Positions 46,495 through 57,600 of a DNA stretch of 64,000 nt are shown one piece after another. The number at the start of each line of letters is the position of its first letter. The first letter of the stretch is position 1. A program made the translations under genes and the position numbers. The stretch lies in assembly GCA_027943335.1 (NCBI GenBank), contig BSBK01009254.1, positions 496,001-560,000 on the forward strand, read 5' to 3'. The DNA comes from Chamaecyparis obtusa. Its lineage: Eukaryota > Streptophyta > Pinopsida > Cupressales > Cupressaceae. Below the pieces are notes generated by a model, which did not search any database, had not been told where the DNA came from, and worked only from the letters and a program-made list of their open reading frames with translations.

Positions 46495-47606
46495 ACTACC
46501 CTTGGGAATTGTTGCAAATTTTGGCGCTCATATCTACAAACCATTTTGTAAAATTGTAACAAGAAGGTGTTATATTTACCTTCTTTGTCTTATATGGTGG
46601 ACACTTTTTTGTCTTTTCTAAGAAAGATCTGAAACTTGTATGCAATCCTTATTTTTATAAAAGGATTACCAGGATCATTTGGTAGGGACCAAAACTTGGA
46701 CATTCTTACTGACAAGTTTTGAGTCTAGGATATTGTAGACTGTATTAGGAATTTTTTTGTAAAGAGCAATATTACTGGTTTAAGTTAAATATCCAGACAG
46801 TTTGCATTTTAAAGTATTTTGTATACATGATATTGATATAGCATTTGAATAAAATCCAAAGTTTATATCTCTCCTTTGTGTATTTCTCTTTGAGTTATGA
46901 ATTGTCAAAATTCATTGCATGGATATTCTCTATGTATGTGTTGATGTTCTTCAGCTCTAATCCAGGATCAGATTAAATAAGCTTTAGACATAGCATAAAT
47001 TCTTTAAGTTTTACATAAGGATATAAAATTCTTTAAGTTTTACATAAGGATATAAATAAGTAGTATGAATCTAGAATTCCTTTGATAAAATCCACCATAG
47101 GGTGATAGCATTTTAAAGGACAAGGTCATCAAAGTTCAGTATATTTGTTTGTGTATCATAATTTTGCAGTGAAGGTGTTACCCAATGGATAAGGCACTAG
47201 CCAGCAGTGGAGCTATTTTATAGAGATTAGTGTTTGAAAAGGTTCTATTTGTATTCCTAACATTTTGATATAAATTTGTCAAAATTATTTAAGTACAGTG
47301 ACTTGCAAAGTATTATTCCACATAATGATAATGGAGAATCAATGAATTAATGGTCATCATTTAGTATTTTCTTATCATCTACCTGTTGTTATTAAATCTA
47401 CTCTGTTATTGTTGAAGTAAGGCTTGTTGTTACTGGATTAGGAGTACCCTCCTTGGTTTTGCAGAGCCAAGAGTGCAGAGGGTAGTCTTGTCCCTATAGT
47501 TAGTCCAATCATCATAGAATTCCATATTTGGATCTAACCCATCCTAAAACCTTATAGATGTATTGGTTTCTTTTGAAAGCATAAAGTCCAGTTTGAGGAA
47601 CCAACA
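46495..47606 (+). other. 3' noncoding part of the ORF-X B element
   Basis: No open frame. It contains a perfect tandem pair of a 29-bp unit (46997-47025 and 47026-47054, aaattctttaag...atata) and AT-rich sequence up to the terminal ttgaggaaccaaca. No LTR, polypurine tract or poly(A) tail is visible. Confidence 0.65.
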
Positions 47607-47611
47607 CCTCT

Positions 47612-48334
47612 AAAAGTTGAATATGCAAGAAAGATTCTAATTGCCTCAAGTCTTTCAACTAGTGCAAAATTTTTATCAAAGTCCACACCTTCTATCTATG
47701 CATAACCCTTACAAACCAATCTATCCTTGTTTCTTTCTATCTTTCCATTTTCATCAAGTTTATTTCTAAAACCCCATTTAGCACCTATTACATTTTTATT
47801 TTTAGGTCTAGGCACTAATTCCCAAGTCTTATTCTTTTCAATTTGAATTAGTTCCTCTTTCATAGCTTTAACCCAAAATTCATCCTTACTATCTTCTTTA
47901 TATGATTTAGGTTCAATTTGAGATAGAAAACAAAGATTAGCATATTCACTAGATGTAGTTCTTGTTCTTGTTTGAATAGCTACTTGTTTATCCCCTATAA
48001 TTTGTTCTTGAGGATGCTATTTCTTCAATCTTGTTCCTATAGTTTTAGTACCTGCTGGTTCTGGTATCTCTGTCTGATCTTTTGCATCTTCTTCACCTTC
48101 ATCAACATTATTATCTGATTTGTTCAAGTCATTATCATTGTCTTGGAGGAAAGTATTATCCATTCTTGTTTCCTTTTTATCCTACACAACTTCATCCACT
48201 TTTACATGTACACTTTCAACAAGTTTATTCAACCTTTTATTAAAACATTTGTAAGCTTTACTTTGAGAAGAATATCCTAACAATATTCCTTCATCATATA
48301 TTGAATCAAATCTTCCTATGTTATCATCAGAAAT
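47612..48334 (-). pseudogene. Copia-2 pol: integrase C-terminus to start of RT
   Basis: Right to left: YDEGILLGYSSQSKAYKCF (integrase C-terminal GYS motif), an acidic variable linker, [37 protein letters not shown] (start of RT), NKDRLVCKGYA, then a stop where Gln is expected (.IEGVDFD), and RLEAIRIFLAYSTF at the junction with the ORF-X B insertion. Stops occur near 48334, 48190, 48020 and 47845. Confidence 0.9.
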
Positions 48335-49356
48335 CTAAATGAAACATCTACTTCCAAAAATTCTAAAATGCTCAACAAAAGCAGGATGTCCATACCATAA
48401 CTCATAAGGAGTGTACTTAGTTTTTACCCTTAGTTGTTCCCTGTTTAAAATGTATACTACTATTTGAACTTCTTCTTTCCAATACATTTTTGGTACTTTA
48501 GATTCATCTAACATAGTCCTTGCCATTTCTTTCACTGTTCGGTTCTTTCTCTCAATAGCTCCATTTTGTTGAGGTTTTTTGGATGTTTCATATTGTCTTT
48601 TGATGCCATGTTGTTCACAATAATCAACAAATTCATCTGAAGTAAACTCACCACCTTTATCAGATTGTAAGCACTTAATCTTCATGCTTGACTCCTTTTC
48701 AACCATTTTCCTAAAAATCTTAAACTTGTTAAATGCCTCTGATTTATGCTCTAAGAAAGTTACCCTCGTCATTATTGTATAATCATCTATAAAAAACATG
48801 AAGTATTTTTCACCATTTAATGACATTGTCTTTGTAGGACCACATAAATTAGTATTTACTAACTGCAATGGTTTAGAAGAAAAATATTATTTTGAAGGAA
48901 AAGATGTCTTTGTTTGTTTACCATGTTGACACCCTTCACAAAGAATACTCTTTGGCTTACTTATACATGGCATACCTCTTACCTTTTGATGCTTACTAAC
49001 TTTTACCAAGTTATCAAAATTCAAATGCCCAAGTCTTTTGTGTCATAACCAACTTTCATTCACCTATCCCATAAGACAAATATCTTCATGATTAATGCAA
49101 AGTAAAGTTTTGGATTCGATTGTGTATGTGTTTTAGCATCAACATTTTGGATCACACTCTGTGATCCATCATTAGGATGAGAAAGTGCAAGGATGAAAAA
49201 TAAATCTGTAGACTCAGCCTATCATAATAGAAAAGTAAATTTGCATTATTAATGGATTGTGGAAATCTGTTATTGTTAATCTTCATGATTGTTAGAATTT
49301 GTGATATCTTTTAAGTTGTATACATTTCCTTTAGATCTTTTACTTGATGCAACCAA
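48335..49356 (-). pseudogene. Copia-2 integrase
   Basis: The zinc region (49060-48880) keeps RLGHLNFDNLV-type residues and C..C. The core has MFFIDDYTIMTRVTFLE, QSDKGGEFTSDEF and QQNGAIERKNRTV, so all three catalytic acids are present, in contrast to the other gypsy and copia integrases with losses here. The segment 48868-48335 is open for 177 codons. Stops at 48870-48900 and in 49040-49350 interrupt the upstream part. Confidence 0.9.
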
Positions 49357-49760
49357 CTATCTTGATTTAAATTTGATTTGACAACCATGATCATCAAACA
49401 CAACTTCATATCCATTATCACAAATTTGACTAACACGTAGAAGATTGTACTTTAAACCTTCAACATAATACACATCATGAATAGACATTTTTTCACTAAG
49501 CATCAAAGAACCCAAACCTTTAATTTTCCTTGAAGAATCATCACCAAAAATCAAACTACCACCTTTGTAGTTAATCAATTTATCAAACTTTGTTTTATCA
49601 CCTGTCACGTGTCTAGAACAACCACTATCAATTATCCAAAAGTCCTTTTCTTCAGAATGTAAAGCCATTTGAACAAACATAGACTTATTAATCGTAGGCC
49701 TCCATATCTTTGTCACTTTAGTATCAAATTCTTTATCAACTTGTAGACTAGTATAAGATC
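49357..49760 (-). pseudogene. Copia-2 aspartic protease
   Basis: Open segment with FWIIDSGCSRHVTGDKTKFD (about 49646-49587), the catalytic DSG intact, followed by GSLIFGDDSSRKIKGLGSL and IHDVYYVEGLKYNLLRVSQI, the usual copia protease to gag-pre-integrase transition. Confidence 0.92.
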
Positions 49761-51519
49761 GATTATTCTAAAATGTTTTAGTTTTGCAATTCCTCATAAC
49801 ATGACCAAAAAGATTGCATTTGTAACATCTTAGACCATTCATTTTAGGAAAGGAATAACCAAAATGAAACTTTGAAAACCTTCTTGACATATATTTGCAA
49901 TTACTTATTCTATGTCCATATGATGACACATGAAGCAATACCCATCAAAGAAAGAAGTGAACCTGTTTGAAGATCTTTTACCCATGAATGAAGAGCTTGA
50001 TGTAACCTGCCTTTTACGATTAGAAATATGATTAAAATATTCATTTTTATCTGAATTTGAAGTGATAACATGTTGATCTATGTCTTTACTTTTAGATTTG
50101 AATATCTCAAATAAAGATTTATCTTTCTTGTCACTAGAGCATTGTCCAAGTTCAAAACCAATTCCAGTTAGATCATCAGTTCTTCTTTGTTTTCTTAACA
50201 TGTCATCCAAAGTAGTATTATCATATTTTTATAACTTCCTTTTATATGATACTACTTCATTCATTAACCTTGTACATTCCCGATCTTTAGAACTTAACTC
50301 TTCCTTAGTGACAAAGACAATTCTCTTTTGTTCCTCCACTTGTAATTTTAAATCTATAACTTGTTGATTTAGTTCTTTAATTTCTTTTTCAAAGTTCTCT
50401 TTTTCCTTTATGAAATGATTTTATTGAACACTTAAATTCCTTGATCTTTTTAAGTGCATAAAGAAATTCACATTCTAAATCAGCTTCAACAGGTTCAACA
50501 TCGTCATCACTATCTAATTCTTGAGAAGTAGTTTATATAGCCATGAATGAAATTTCATTTTCATCACGTTCAAAACTACTAGATTCACTATCTGATACAT
50601 CATCAATCAAACTTTTCTTCTTCTTAAAGAACTTATTTTTGTTATAGAATTTATTTTTACTTGATTTCTCTTTCTCATCATCTACTTCATCATGACTATT
50701 ATAAGGACATTTAGATGCAAAGTGTCCTATTTAACCACAATTAAAGCATTTGAAAGGAAGTTTACCTTTGTATTTACCTCCTCCTATCTTTAACTTCCTT
50801 GAGAAATGTGCTTCAAGAACATCAAGGTCTTTTGATTCTGATGAGACTTGATTTGCCTTCTTTTCTACTTTGAATTGTGCTTCTTTGCTTGTGGATTCCT
50901 GCTTGCCAAACTTTCTCATTTCATAAGATACAAGTGCTCCATGAATATCTTCCATTGTATATTTGTTAATGTCCCTAGTTTCTTCTATGGAACATATTTT
51001 AGAATCAAACTTATCAGAAATAGATCTTAAAACTTTCTTTACAACATCAATATCATCAATTGTTTCACCAAGTCCTCTTATGCCATTAACGGTTTCATTT
51101 ATCTTAAGAAGATAGTCTTCTACCTTTTCATCATCACCCATCTTTAGGTCCTCAAATATTTCTTTCAAATGTTTTATCTTGGCCTCTTTAACTCTATCAT
51201 TACCATGATAAGTATTTTTCAATTTGTCCCATACTTCTTTAGAAGATCTGCAATGCATTATCTTAACAAACACATCTTTAGACAAACTGTTAAATATAGC
51301 AAATTAAGCTTTCATATCAATTTCATACTTCTTGTTTTCATCAAGATCTATAGGTAAAGCATTAGGAAATTTATAACCATTAACAAATAAAGCCCAAACA
51401 TCAAAATTAATAGATAACAAGTATGTTTGCATCATTAATTCCCAAAAAGCATAATCTGATCCATAAAAAATAGGAACCTTTGAAGAACTATCATGAGTCA
51501 TTGTAGATAAGTATTCCAC
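49761..51519 (-). pseudogene. Copia-2 gag and nucleocapsid
   Basis: Starts MEYLSTMTHDSSSKVPIFYG at 51519, about 50 bp from the primer site. The copia gag core follows: WELMMQTYLLSINFDVWALF, then a stop near 51303, SLSKDVFVKIMHCRSSKEVW, YHGNDRVKEAKIKHLKEI, MGDDEKVEDYLLKINETVNG and VVKKVLRSISDKFDSKI. The zinc knuckle (50755-50710) reads CFNCG.IGHFASKC with a stop after the second Cys pair residue. A long Lys/Glu/Asp linker (50700-49800) holds a second Cys/His cluster. One stop and several later breaks make it inactive. Confidence 0.9.
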
Positions 51520-51566
51520 TCAACCAAAATCTACCCAAATTTGTTAAAATTGATGTAGGGAACCTT

Positions 51567-51578
51567 GATCTGATACCA
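51567..51578 (-). other. Copia-2 primer-binding site
   Basis: Minus strand tggtatcagatc, two bases inside the 5' LTR. It matches the initiator Met tRNA site except near its 3' end. Confidence 0.85.
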
Positions 51579-51580
51579 CT

Positions 51581-52966
51581 TGTTGGAATAGAAACACCAC
51601 TGAGAGGGGGGGTGAATCAATGGTTACTTAAAAAAACTTGTCCTTTTCAATTTTTACAATTATAACATATACTTATGAAATATGAACAAGATATGTAAAA
51701 AGAACATAGTACACAATATTTATAGTGGAAAACCCATTACGGTAAAAAACCACTTTGAATTTGAAACTTTATTAGCCTCTTGGGAAAATCTTTTAGAGCT
51801 ACAACTCTGGGAAGCACCAACACCCTATTTTTGAAACACCGATTTCAAGGAACATCAATCCCTTACACCTGAAGCACCAAATTCAAGAATACATGAAGCA
51901 CCAACTTCCAAAATGAATAAATGAGATACAAAATCAAAGGATCAACTTTGTTACAATACAAATCATAAATCACTGATTTCAACTTCTTGTTGAACACATA
52001 ATGCAGGATATACTTCTCTTCTTCTCTCTTACTCATTCTTTTACATCAATAAATTTCACCAAAGAATAAAATAATTCTTAAAATGAATATATAAGATTAT
52101 AAAAAGTATAATCAGACTTAAAACAACATATTTGAATGTAAGAACATGACTTGAGGTAATGTCTTTCAAACTATTAACTTTCTTGAAATGATAAACCTGT
52201 GTTTCTCTTCAAAACATCAAGTACCCAAATATGTTTTCTTTTTCCATTAAAAGATCTAATCAAATACTGAAGTGAATGAATCAAAAAGAAATATATATCC
52301 CTTCTTCTATCTCTGATAAACTTCTGCAATGAAAATCAATTCGCAAATGACAAAATAGAAGCATAAAGCATTACCTTCTTCTTTGTTGTTTTAAAATCTG
52401 CCTACAAGTTGTTCGGTCTACAAAGAACTCCACACAAATCCTACAACTTCTCTCCAAACCCCTATACAATATTTTAGAGGAATGTATCCCCTACTTATAA
52501 ACCAAAAAATTTGACATTTTTGAGGTAGTTAGATAACCCAAACTTCAATTAGATCAAAACTACTCAAAACTACTAAAAATGTCTTGAATTTTTGTAACTG
52601 CATTTGATAAACAAATGTTTTCTCTTTCTATACATGTGATATGAAAAAGATAACAAGGACCCATTTTAGCTAATTCATTTCCCTTTCCAGAAAGGTTTAT
52701 GGTTGGGGTCTTTTGGATAACTAAGCCTATCGACATTCACATATACCAAAACTATTTTTTATAACCGTTTTCTTAACCAATGTGAACAAAAAGTGTTAAT
52801 TCTATAACACTTAAGTGTATGTCTTGAATGTGTTTTGAACAATATTGAAGGACATAAAATAAGATAATTTTATGATTTTAACCATACCATATGTCCATTA
52901 TAATTGCATGGATGTATTGTTGACATCAATGACAACATTCAAAGACCAAATACCAAAGGTTCAACA
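51581..52966 (-). repeat. Copia-2 5' LTR, 1,386 bp
   Basis: Native orientation TGTTGAACC to TTCCAACA. It matches 38496-39878 throughout with minor differences. The outer flank aatcc is minisatellite. Confidence 0.93.
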
Positions 52967-52971
52967 AATCC

Positions 52972-53445
52972 TCAAGTGAAGAAAAATCCTCCAAAAGTAG
53001 AAAAATCCTCCAAAAACATAAAAATCCTCCAAGTGAAGGAAGATCCTCAAGTGAAGAAAAATCCTCCAAAAGCAGAAAAATCCTCCAAGTGAAGAAAAAT
53101 CCTCCAAGTGAAAGAAAATCCTCCAAGAGAAGAAAAATCTTCACGTGAAGGAAAATCCTCCAAAAGCAAAAAAATCCTCCAAGTGGAGGAAAATCCTCCA
53201 AAACCAAAAAAATCCTCCAATAGCTGAAAAATCCTCGAAGTGAAGGAAAATCATCCAAAAGCAAAAAAATCCTTCAAGTGAAGAGAAATCCTCCAAGTGA
53301 AGGAAAATCCTCCAGGTGAGGAAAAATCCTCAAGTGAAGGAAAATCCTCCAAGAGAAGAAAAATCCTCAAGTGAAGGAAAATCCTCCAAAAGCAAAAAAT
53401 CCTAAGTGAGGAAAAATTCTCAAGTGAAAGAAAATCCTTCAAAAT
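52972..53445. repeat. 19-bp minisatellite, right arm, about 25 units
   Basis: Units alternate gtgaaggaaaatcctccaa with aagcagaaaaatcctccaa, mostly 19 bp with some 18-bp forms. Because 19 is not a multiple of three, one minus-strand frame stays open across much of it, giving Leu/Phe-rich repeats. That frame is not treated as a gene. Confidence 0.92.
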
Positions 53446-53831
53446 GAGAAAAGTTTGCCTAAACCTCCCTTAAGCGCCTGGGGGCATTTTGAACATATTG
53501 TTTGGAAATTTCCCCTCCTTGGAAGAAAAAATGGTTGTCCTAAAACATTTCTCCTTTAGAAAATGGTTAAGTGTTGGAAAATTTGTCCTCCATGGAAGAA
53601 ACTGCAAGGAGTAGATAAAATTTGGCTAAGTATGAAAATTCTCTCTCCATATCTCAAATTTCACCCTCTTCAAGTGTGCGCCCATGGGTTGAGAAATGTT
53701 GATGAAGATAAACAATAAAAGGGGAATTCTTAGAAAAGAAAAGAAAAAGCATGACAAAGTGAATTTAAAACATGAGAGGAGGAAGGTGTGGAGTTTTGAA
53801 AAGAGAGAAAGAGAGTTTTTAGAGAAATAAA
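53446..53831. other. No recognisable gene
   Basis: Purine-rich sequence between the minisatellite and Copia-3, with no motif recognised. The last five bases, ATAAA (53827-53831), are the TSD of Copia-3. Confidence 0.6.
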
Positions 53832-55068
53832 TATTGGATATTGCTAATGCATGGGTGATGATTGAGACATTTAATATGTTTAATCACTACGTTACTGAAT
53901 GGGCACTCATATTGTTGTCATTTTTGTTTTGTCACTGATGTCAACATATGCTTCTATGGAGGAACCAGATTGGTAATCACAGTGTATGAAAGGTGTACGG
54001 ATGTTTCAGATGCTGCGAAGTTAGACGAGAGTTTAGATAGATGTTTTGATCTTATATTTGAGATCACATCATTAATGGATTCATATTAAGGAAGATACAA
54101 CTATTTTGGTAAAGATTGGTCACTAGACTGTGACAGTGAGAATTGACAAAGTTAGTCTCTGAGTTTCTGGTATAGATTTTAGAAGGATTGGATTCAAGGT
54201 ATGTGATCTTGAAGGATGTTGGAAGAGGTACTGATGGATGTTCATTGGTCAGTGCAAGGTACAAAATTATTGGTGATGTCATCTGTGGCGTGTGCTCTAG
54301 CAATGGCTTATCATGAAGCCGACTCAGGGAATGAAGCGTGTGTTTTGTTTGGAAAGCATAATTCAAGGATGTCGGTCCTTAATTGTTGTAATGTAATAAT
54401 TGTAAACTTTTTTTGTGATACCATGTGTATCTTAGCAAGGGCCTATGTAATTTTTTGTATTTAGGAAAGCCTTATGGGCCGACCTATTCTTGGTAAAATG
54501 TAATAAGGTATAAATAAAAGGTCTTTTCTTTGGAAGAGACATGGATGTGATAAGTGTGATATAAGGAGGTTGTGAACTTGTGTTTGTTGTATGTAGAGCA
54601 GAGGATTATTGGTGGACTTCATTGGAACTGATCAAGCAAAGACAGTTGCTAGCAACTAGTTCAAAAGATTGTGTATTTCTTCATATACACTTGTTGCGAA
54701 CTAGTGAGTTCAGAAGGTGGACTTAACCTTCTTTGGGAAGTGTACCCTCTTTTGTTCTTAACTCCTAACAGGGTCTATCCTCTAACAAGGACTATGTACT
54801 GTAATGTTTCAATAAGCTCCTAATAGGGCTATATCTTCTAACAAGGATTACTATACTCTCAGTACATCATTAGTGGGTGCTAATTCCCACTGGGGTTTTT
54901 ACCTTTAATAGGGTTTCCCTGTAACCAAAATATTGTGTTATTGTGTTGGCATTCATTGTGTTCATTGAATCTGATATTTATAAGTTTAAAAGTTTTAAGT
55001 TTAATATTTTTTCATACAATTGATTCACCCCCCCCTCTCAGTTGTATTATGGACTGTTAATCCTAACA
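53832..55068 (+). repeat. Copia-3 5' LTR, 1,237 bp
   Basis: Starts tattggatattgc, where the 3' LTR has tgttggatattac, and ends aatcctaaca. TATA box tataaataaaag at 54509-54520. Several taacaagg/taacaggg motifs lie between 54770 and 54920. Inner end gattcacccccccctctcag. Confidence 0.93.
54509..54520 (+). promoter_or_regulatory. TATA box of the Copia-3 LTR
   Basis: tataaataaaag, identical in the 3' LTR at 60118-60129. Confidence 0.7.
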
Positions 55069-55070
55069 AT

Positions 55071-55082
55071 TGGTATCAGAGC
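55071..55082 (+). other. Copia-3 primer-binding site
   Basis: tggtatcagagc, a perfect match to the usual initiator Met tRNA site, two bases after the LTR. Confidence 0.93.
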
Positions 55083-55130
55083 TTGTGGTCCTCAAAGAGA
55101 AATCTTAACAGCTTGAGGTGATCTTGGAAA

Positions 55131-56010
55131 ATGGCATACTATAGGAAGGATAGTCCTAAGTTTGATCCTAAAAACTTTGACAGTTGAAAAAACAAGATGT
55201 GAACACATTTGCGATGCTTGGGCATAGACTACTGGATGATTGTGAAGAAGAAGGAAACTTTGAAAGCTAAGAATGACTTAGGGTCAGCCACCGATGATGA
55301 AAATAAAATATTTTCATGCAACATGGTTGCAAGAGAAGCATTGATTAGCACACTATCTGAGGGTGAGTTTACTAAAATTAAAGATCTGGATTTGGCACAT
55401 GATATTTGGAATAGACTAGAGGCACTCTATGAAGGAGACAAATATACCAAACAAGCGAAATTGAAGAACTGGAAGAAAAAGATGGAGAAGTTGCAAATGA
55501 ATGAAGATGAAATCATTAGAGCCTATGTTCAAAGGGTTACAGAAGTTGTAGTTAGAATCAAAAATTGTGGAGGTACTTATGATGAAGTTGAAGTCATTGC
55601 AAAGATTCTTAGATCTCTAACTCCTACTTACAAATTCAAGGCAATGTCAATTCAAGAAATTATACCCCTAACTCCAAACTTTAGTAGAGAGATGTTGATT
55701 GCAAAGTTAACCACCTTTGAAGCTATGGAATTAGGAGAAGTTGCTCCTAAAGTTTAATCTGCATTTAGGGCATCCGCACACAAGAAAGTATCTGCACTTT
55801 TGAGCACAAGAAAAGAAGACCTGAGAGAAGAGCTTGGTGAGTATGCTAAGGAATGGGAGAAAATAATGGAAGAAGAAAATAAGATGGAAGAACTTGTTGC
55901 ACCAATAGCTAGAAGAGAGAAAAGAGGTAAGGGCAAATTTGAAGGCAAATTACCTTTGAAATATTTTTCATGCAATAAGGTAGGTCATTTTGCATCTAGA
56001 TGTCCTACAA
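55131..56010 (+). pseudogene. Copia-3 gag and zinc knuckle
   Basis: Start MAYYRKDSPKFDPKNF at 55131, then two stops near 55184-55201 where Trp is expected. Gag core: CNMVAREALISTLSEGEF, DLAHDIWNRLEALYEG, EIIRAYVQRVTEVVVRIKN and VIAKILRSLTPTYKFKAMSI. A TAA near 55756 follows. The zinc knuckle (about 55958-56003) reads KYFSCNKVGHFASRC, so the first Cys is Tyr. Gag and pol share one frame up to the deletion near 57052. Confidence 0.92.
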
Positions 56011-56750
56011 GAGTTCCTAAATACAAACCTAATTATGCAAAGATTAGAAAAGATGAAGAATGTTATTATGCTAGTGAAGGAATCTCTGATGATGATGATG
56101 ATTTAGACAATGAAGAGATTGGATTTGTTGCTATTAAAGATGAACTAGTTCATGAAGAAAAAGCCTTAGTATCTCATATTGACAAGAAAACTGAATGGAT
56201 AATTGATAGTGGATGTTCTCATCACATGACTGGTGATAAGAACAAATTTGTTAAATTAGTAAATTATGATGGAGGTGTTGTAAGGTTTAGGGATAATATC
56301 CCAAAATCCATCATAGGAGTAGGATCCTTCACTCTGGATGGAAAGACAAATACGGACAATGTACTACTTATTGAAGGACTGAAACATAACTTGTTGAGTG
56401 TTGGATAGTTAATGGATAAAAACTTTTAGTTAAGTTTTGTTAATAGTAAGTGCTTTATCAGAAGCAAGGAAGGAAAACTAATTGCTATTGGTTCAAGATC
56501 TAGAGGTAATGTATTTGAACTAAACACATTTGGAGCCTCTTGTTTTGTTGCGAAGGTAGATGATAGTTGGTTATGGCATAGAAGATTTTTTCATGTTAAC
56601 ATTGATAACATTGTGAAAGCAAGTATGGCTAATGCAGTAAGAGATCTACCAAAGATTGTGAAACCTTCTAACACTGTATGCAGAGAATGTGTTATGAGAA
56701 AGCAAACTAAAAGTAGTCATAAAAGAAAAACATTTACATCAAAATGAAAG
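56011..56750 (+). pseudogene. Copia-3 protease and gag-pre-integrase
   Basis: An acidic linker is followed by the protease with TEWIIDSGCSHHMTGDKNKF (about 56190-56250), catalytic DSG intact. TAG stops near 56407 and 56428 replace Gln (VG.LMDKNF.LSF). The gag-pre-integrase zinc part has WLWHRRFFHVNIDNIVKAS and CRECVMRKQTKSS; the usual GH is FH. A TGA lies near 56745. Confidence 0.9.
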
Positions 56751-57600
56751 TTGGATCTGGTACATATAGATCTATGTGGGCCTAAAAGAACAAAGTCATA
56801 CTATGGTGAAAGGTATTTTATACTCTTTGTTGATGACTTTTCTAGAATGATGTGGGTTACTTATTTGAGAGAGAAATCAGAAGCATTTGACAAATTCAAG
56901 TTGTTTAAAGCAAAGGTAGAGAATGAATCAGGATTGAAAATAAAGTGTTTAAGATTAGATAGAGGTGGAGAGTTTACATCAGATTTATTCAATTCATACT
57001 GTGAAGAGCATGGGATAAAAAGACCAACATCTGCTCCTAGAACTCCACAATGCTAATTGAAGGGAATGTATCTCATGTACATTGGAGAGAGGCTATTGGA
57101 ACAACAGTGTACACATTAAACAGAATTCAAATTAGAGATGGCACAAGTAAGACTCCCTATGAACTATGGTTTGATCATACTCCTAGTGTAAAATATTTCA
57201 AAATTTTTGGTAGAAAATATTATATCAAGAGGGATGATGAGATAGGAAAATTTGATGCTAGAAGTGATGAAGGTATCTTCCTTGGTTACTCTATTAAAAG
57301 TAAGGCATACAAATGCTTCAATCTGAGATTAAGGAAGATAGTTGAAAGTAACAATGTAAGAATAGATGAGAAATTTCAGATACAAGAAAGAATGCATGAC
57401 AACAGTCAGATATCAAAAGTAAAAGAAGGCGCTGCTACTACTGAAGAAGAAGAACTCGTTGAGGAAGAAAGTGAAAAAGAGGCTTGTGATGATACAAGAA
57501 AGACCACTGAAACTCCTAAAACTCCAAGGTATGTAAAAAATAACCATCCTGAAAATCAAATTATTGGCAATACCAGTTAGGGAGTGCTAACTAGATCTAA
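56751..57600 (+). pseudogene. Copia-3 integrase, catalytic segment deleted
   Basis: DLVHIDLCGPKRTKSYYG, YFILFVDDFSRMMWVTYL (first Asp) and CLRLDRGGEFTSDLF (second Asp) are present. After SAPRTPQ at about 57050 the expected segment with Asn-Gly and the third catalytic acid (as QNGAIERKNR in Copia-2) is missing: the sequence jumps to MLIEGNVSHVHWREAIG in another frame. About 20 residues are gone. The C-terminal part continues with TPYELWFDHTPSVKYFKIFG and SDEGIFLGYSIKSKAYKCFN. Confidence 0.92.

Larger units (their letters stand above)
41340..47606 (+). mobile_element. ORF-X B element: 6,267-bp insertion, short TIRs, no LTRs
   Basis: Flanked by an exact TSD CCTCT (41335-41339 and 47607-47611). 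Removing the insert and one TSD copy restores the Copia-2 frame exactly through STF-RGFKMYQM. Ends are TGTTGGCACCTCAA and, inverted, TGTTGGTTCCTCAA (12 of 14 identical). The 1.39 kb before and 1.11 kb after the ORF show no similarity to each other, so there are no LTRs. It must be younger than Copia-2, whose LTRs are still easily matched, so LTRs would be visible had they existed. The only coding content is ORF-X. Class uncertain. Confidence 0.85.
38496..52966 (-). mobile_element. Copia-2: Ty1/copia retrotransposon, interrupted
   Basis: LTRs at 38496-39878 (3') and 51581-52966 (5'), polypurine tract 39881-39890, primer site 51567-51578. Outer flanks are aatca (38491-38495) and aatcc (52967-52971), a 4/5 match to a TSD inside the minisatellite. 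The pol frame is interrupted at 41335-47611 by the ORF-X B element. Without that insertion it is about 8.2 kb. Confidence 0.93.

Noticed and set aside
41340..47606. Ordinary LTR retrotransposon or LARD carrying ORF-X
   Set aside because: The two noncoding flanks share no sequence, although the younger-than-host age means LTRs should still be recognisable.
52926..53264. Minus-strand 112-codon open frame with repeats of the LEDFPSLGGFF type
   Set aside because: It is the translation of the 19-bp minisatellite and runs into the Copia-2 LTR. Openness is due to the repeat unit lacking stops in that frame.
52972..53445. CRISPR-like array
   Set aside because: Units are directly adjacent with no unique spacers, units vary, and the context is a plant genome.
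53862..54089. 75-codon frame, repeated at 59472-59699
   Set aside because: Lies inside the two Copia-3 LTRs at the same offset; duplicated because the LTRs are.
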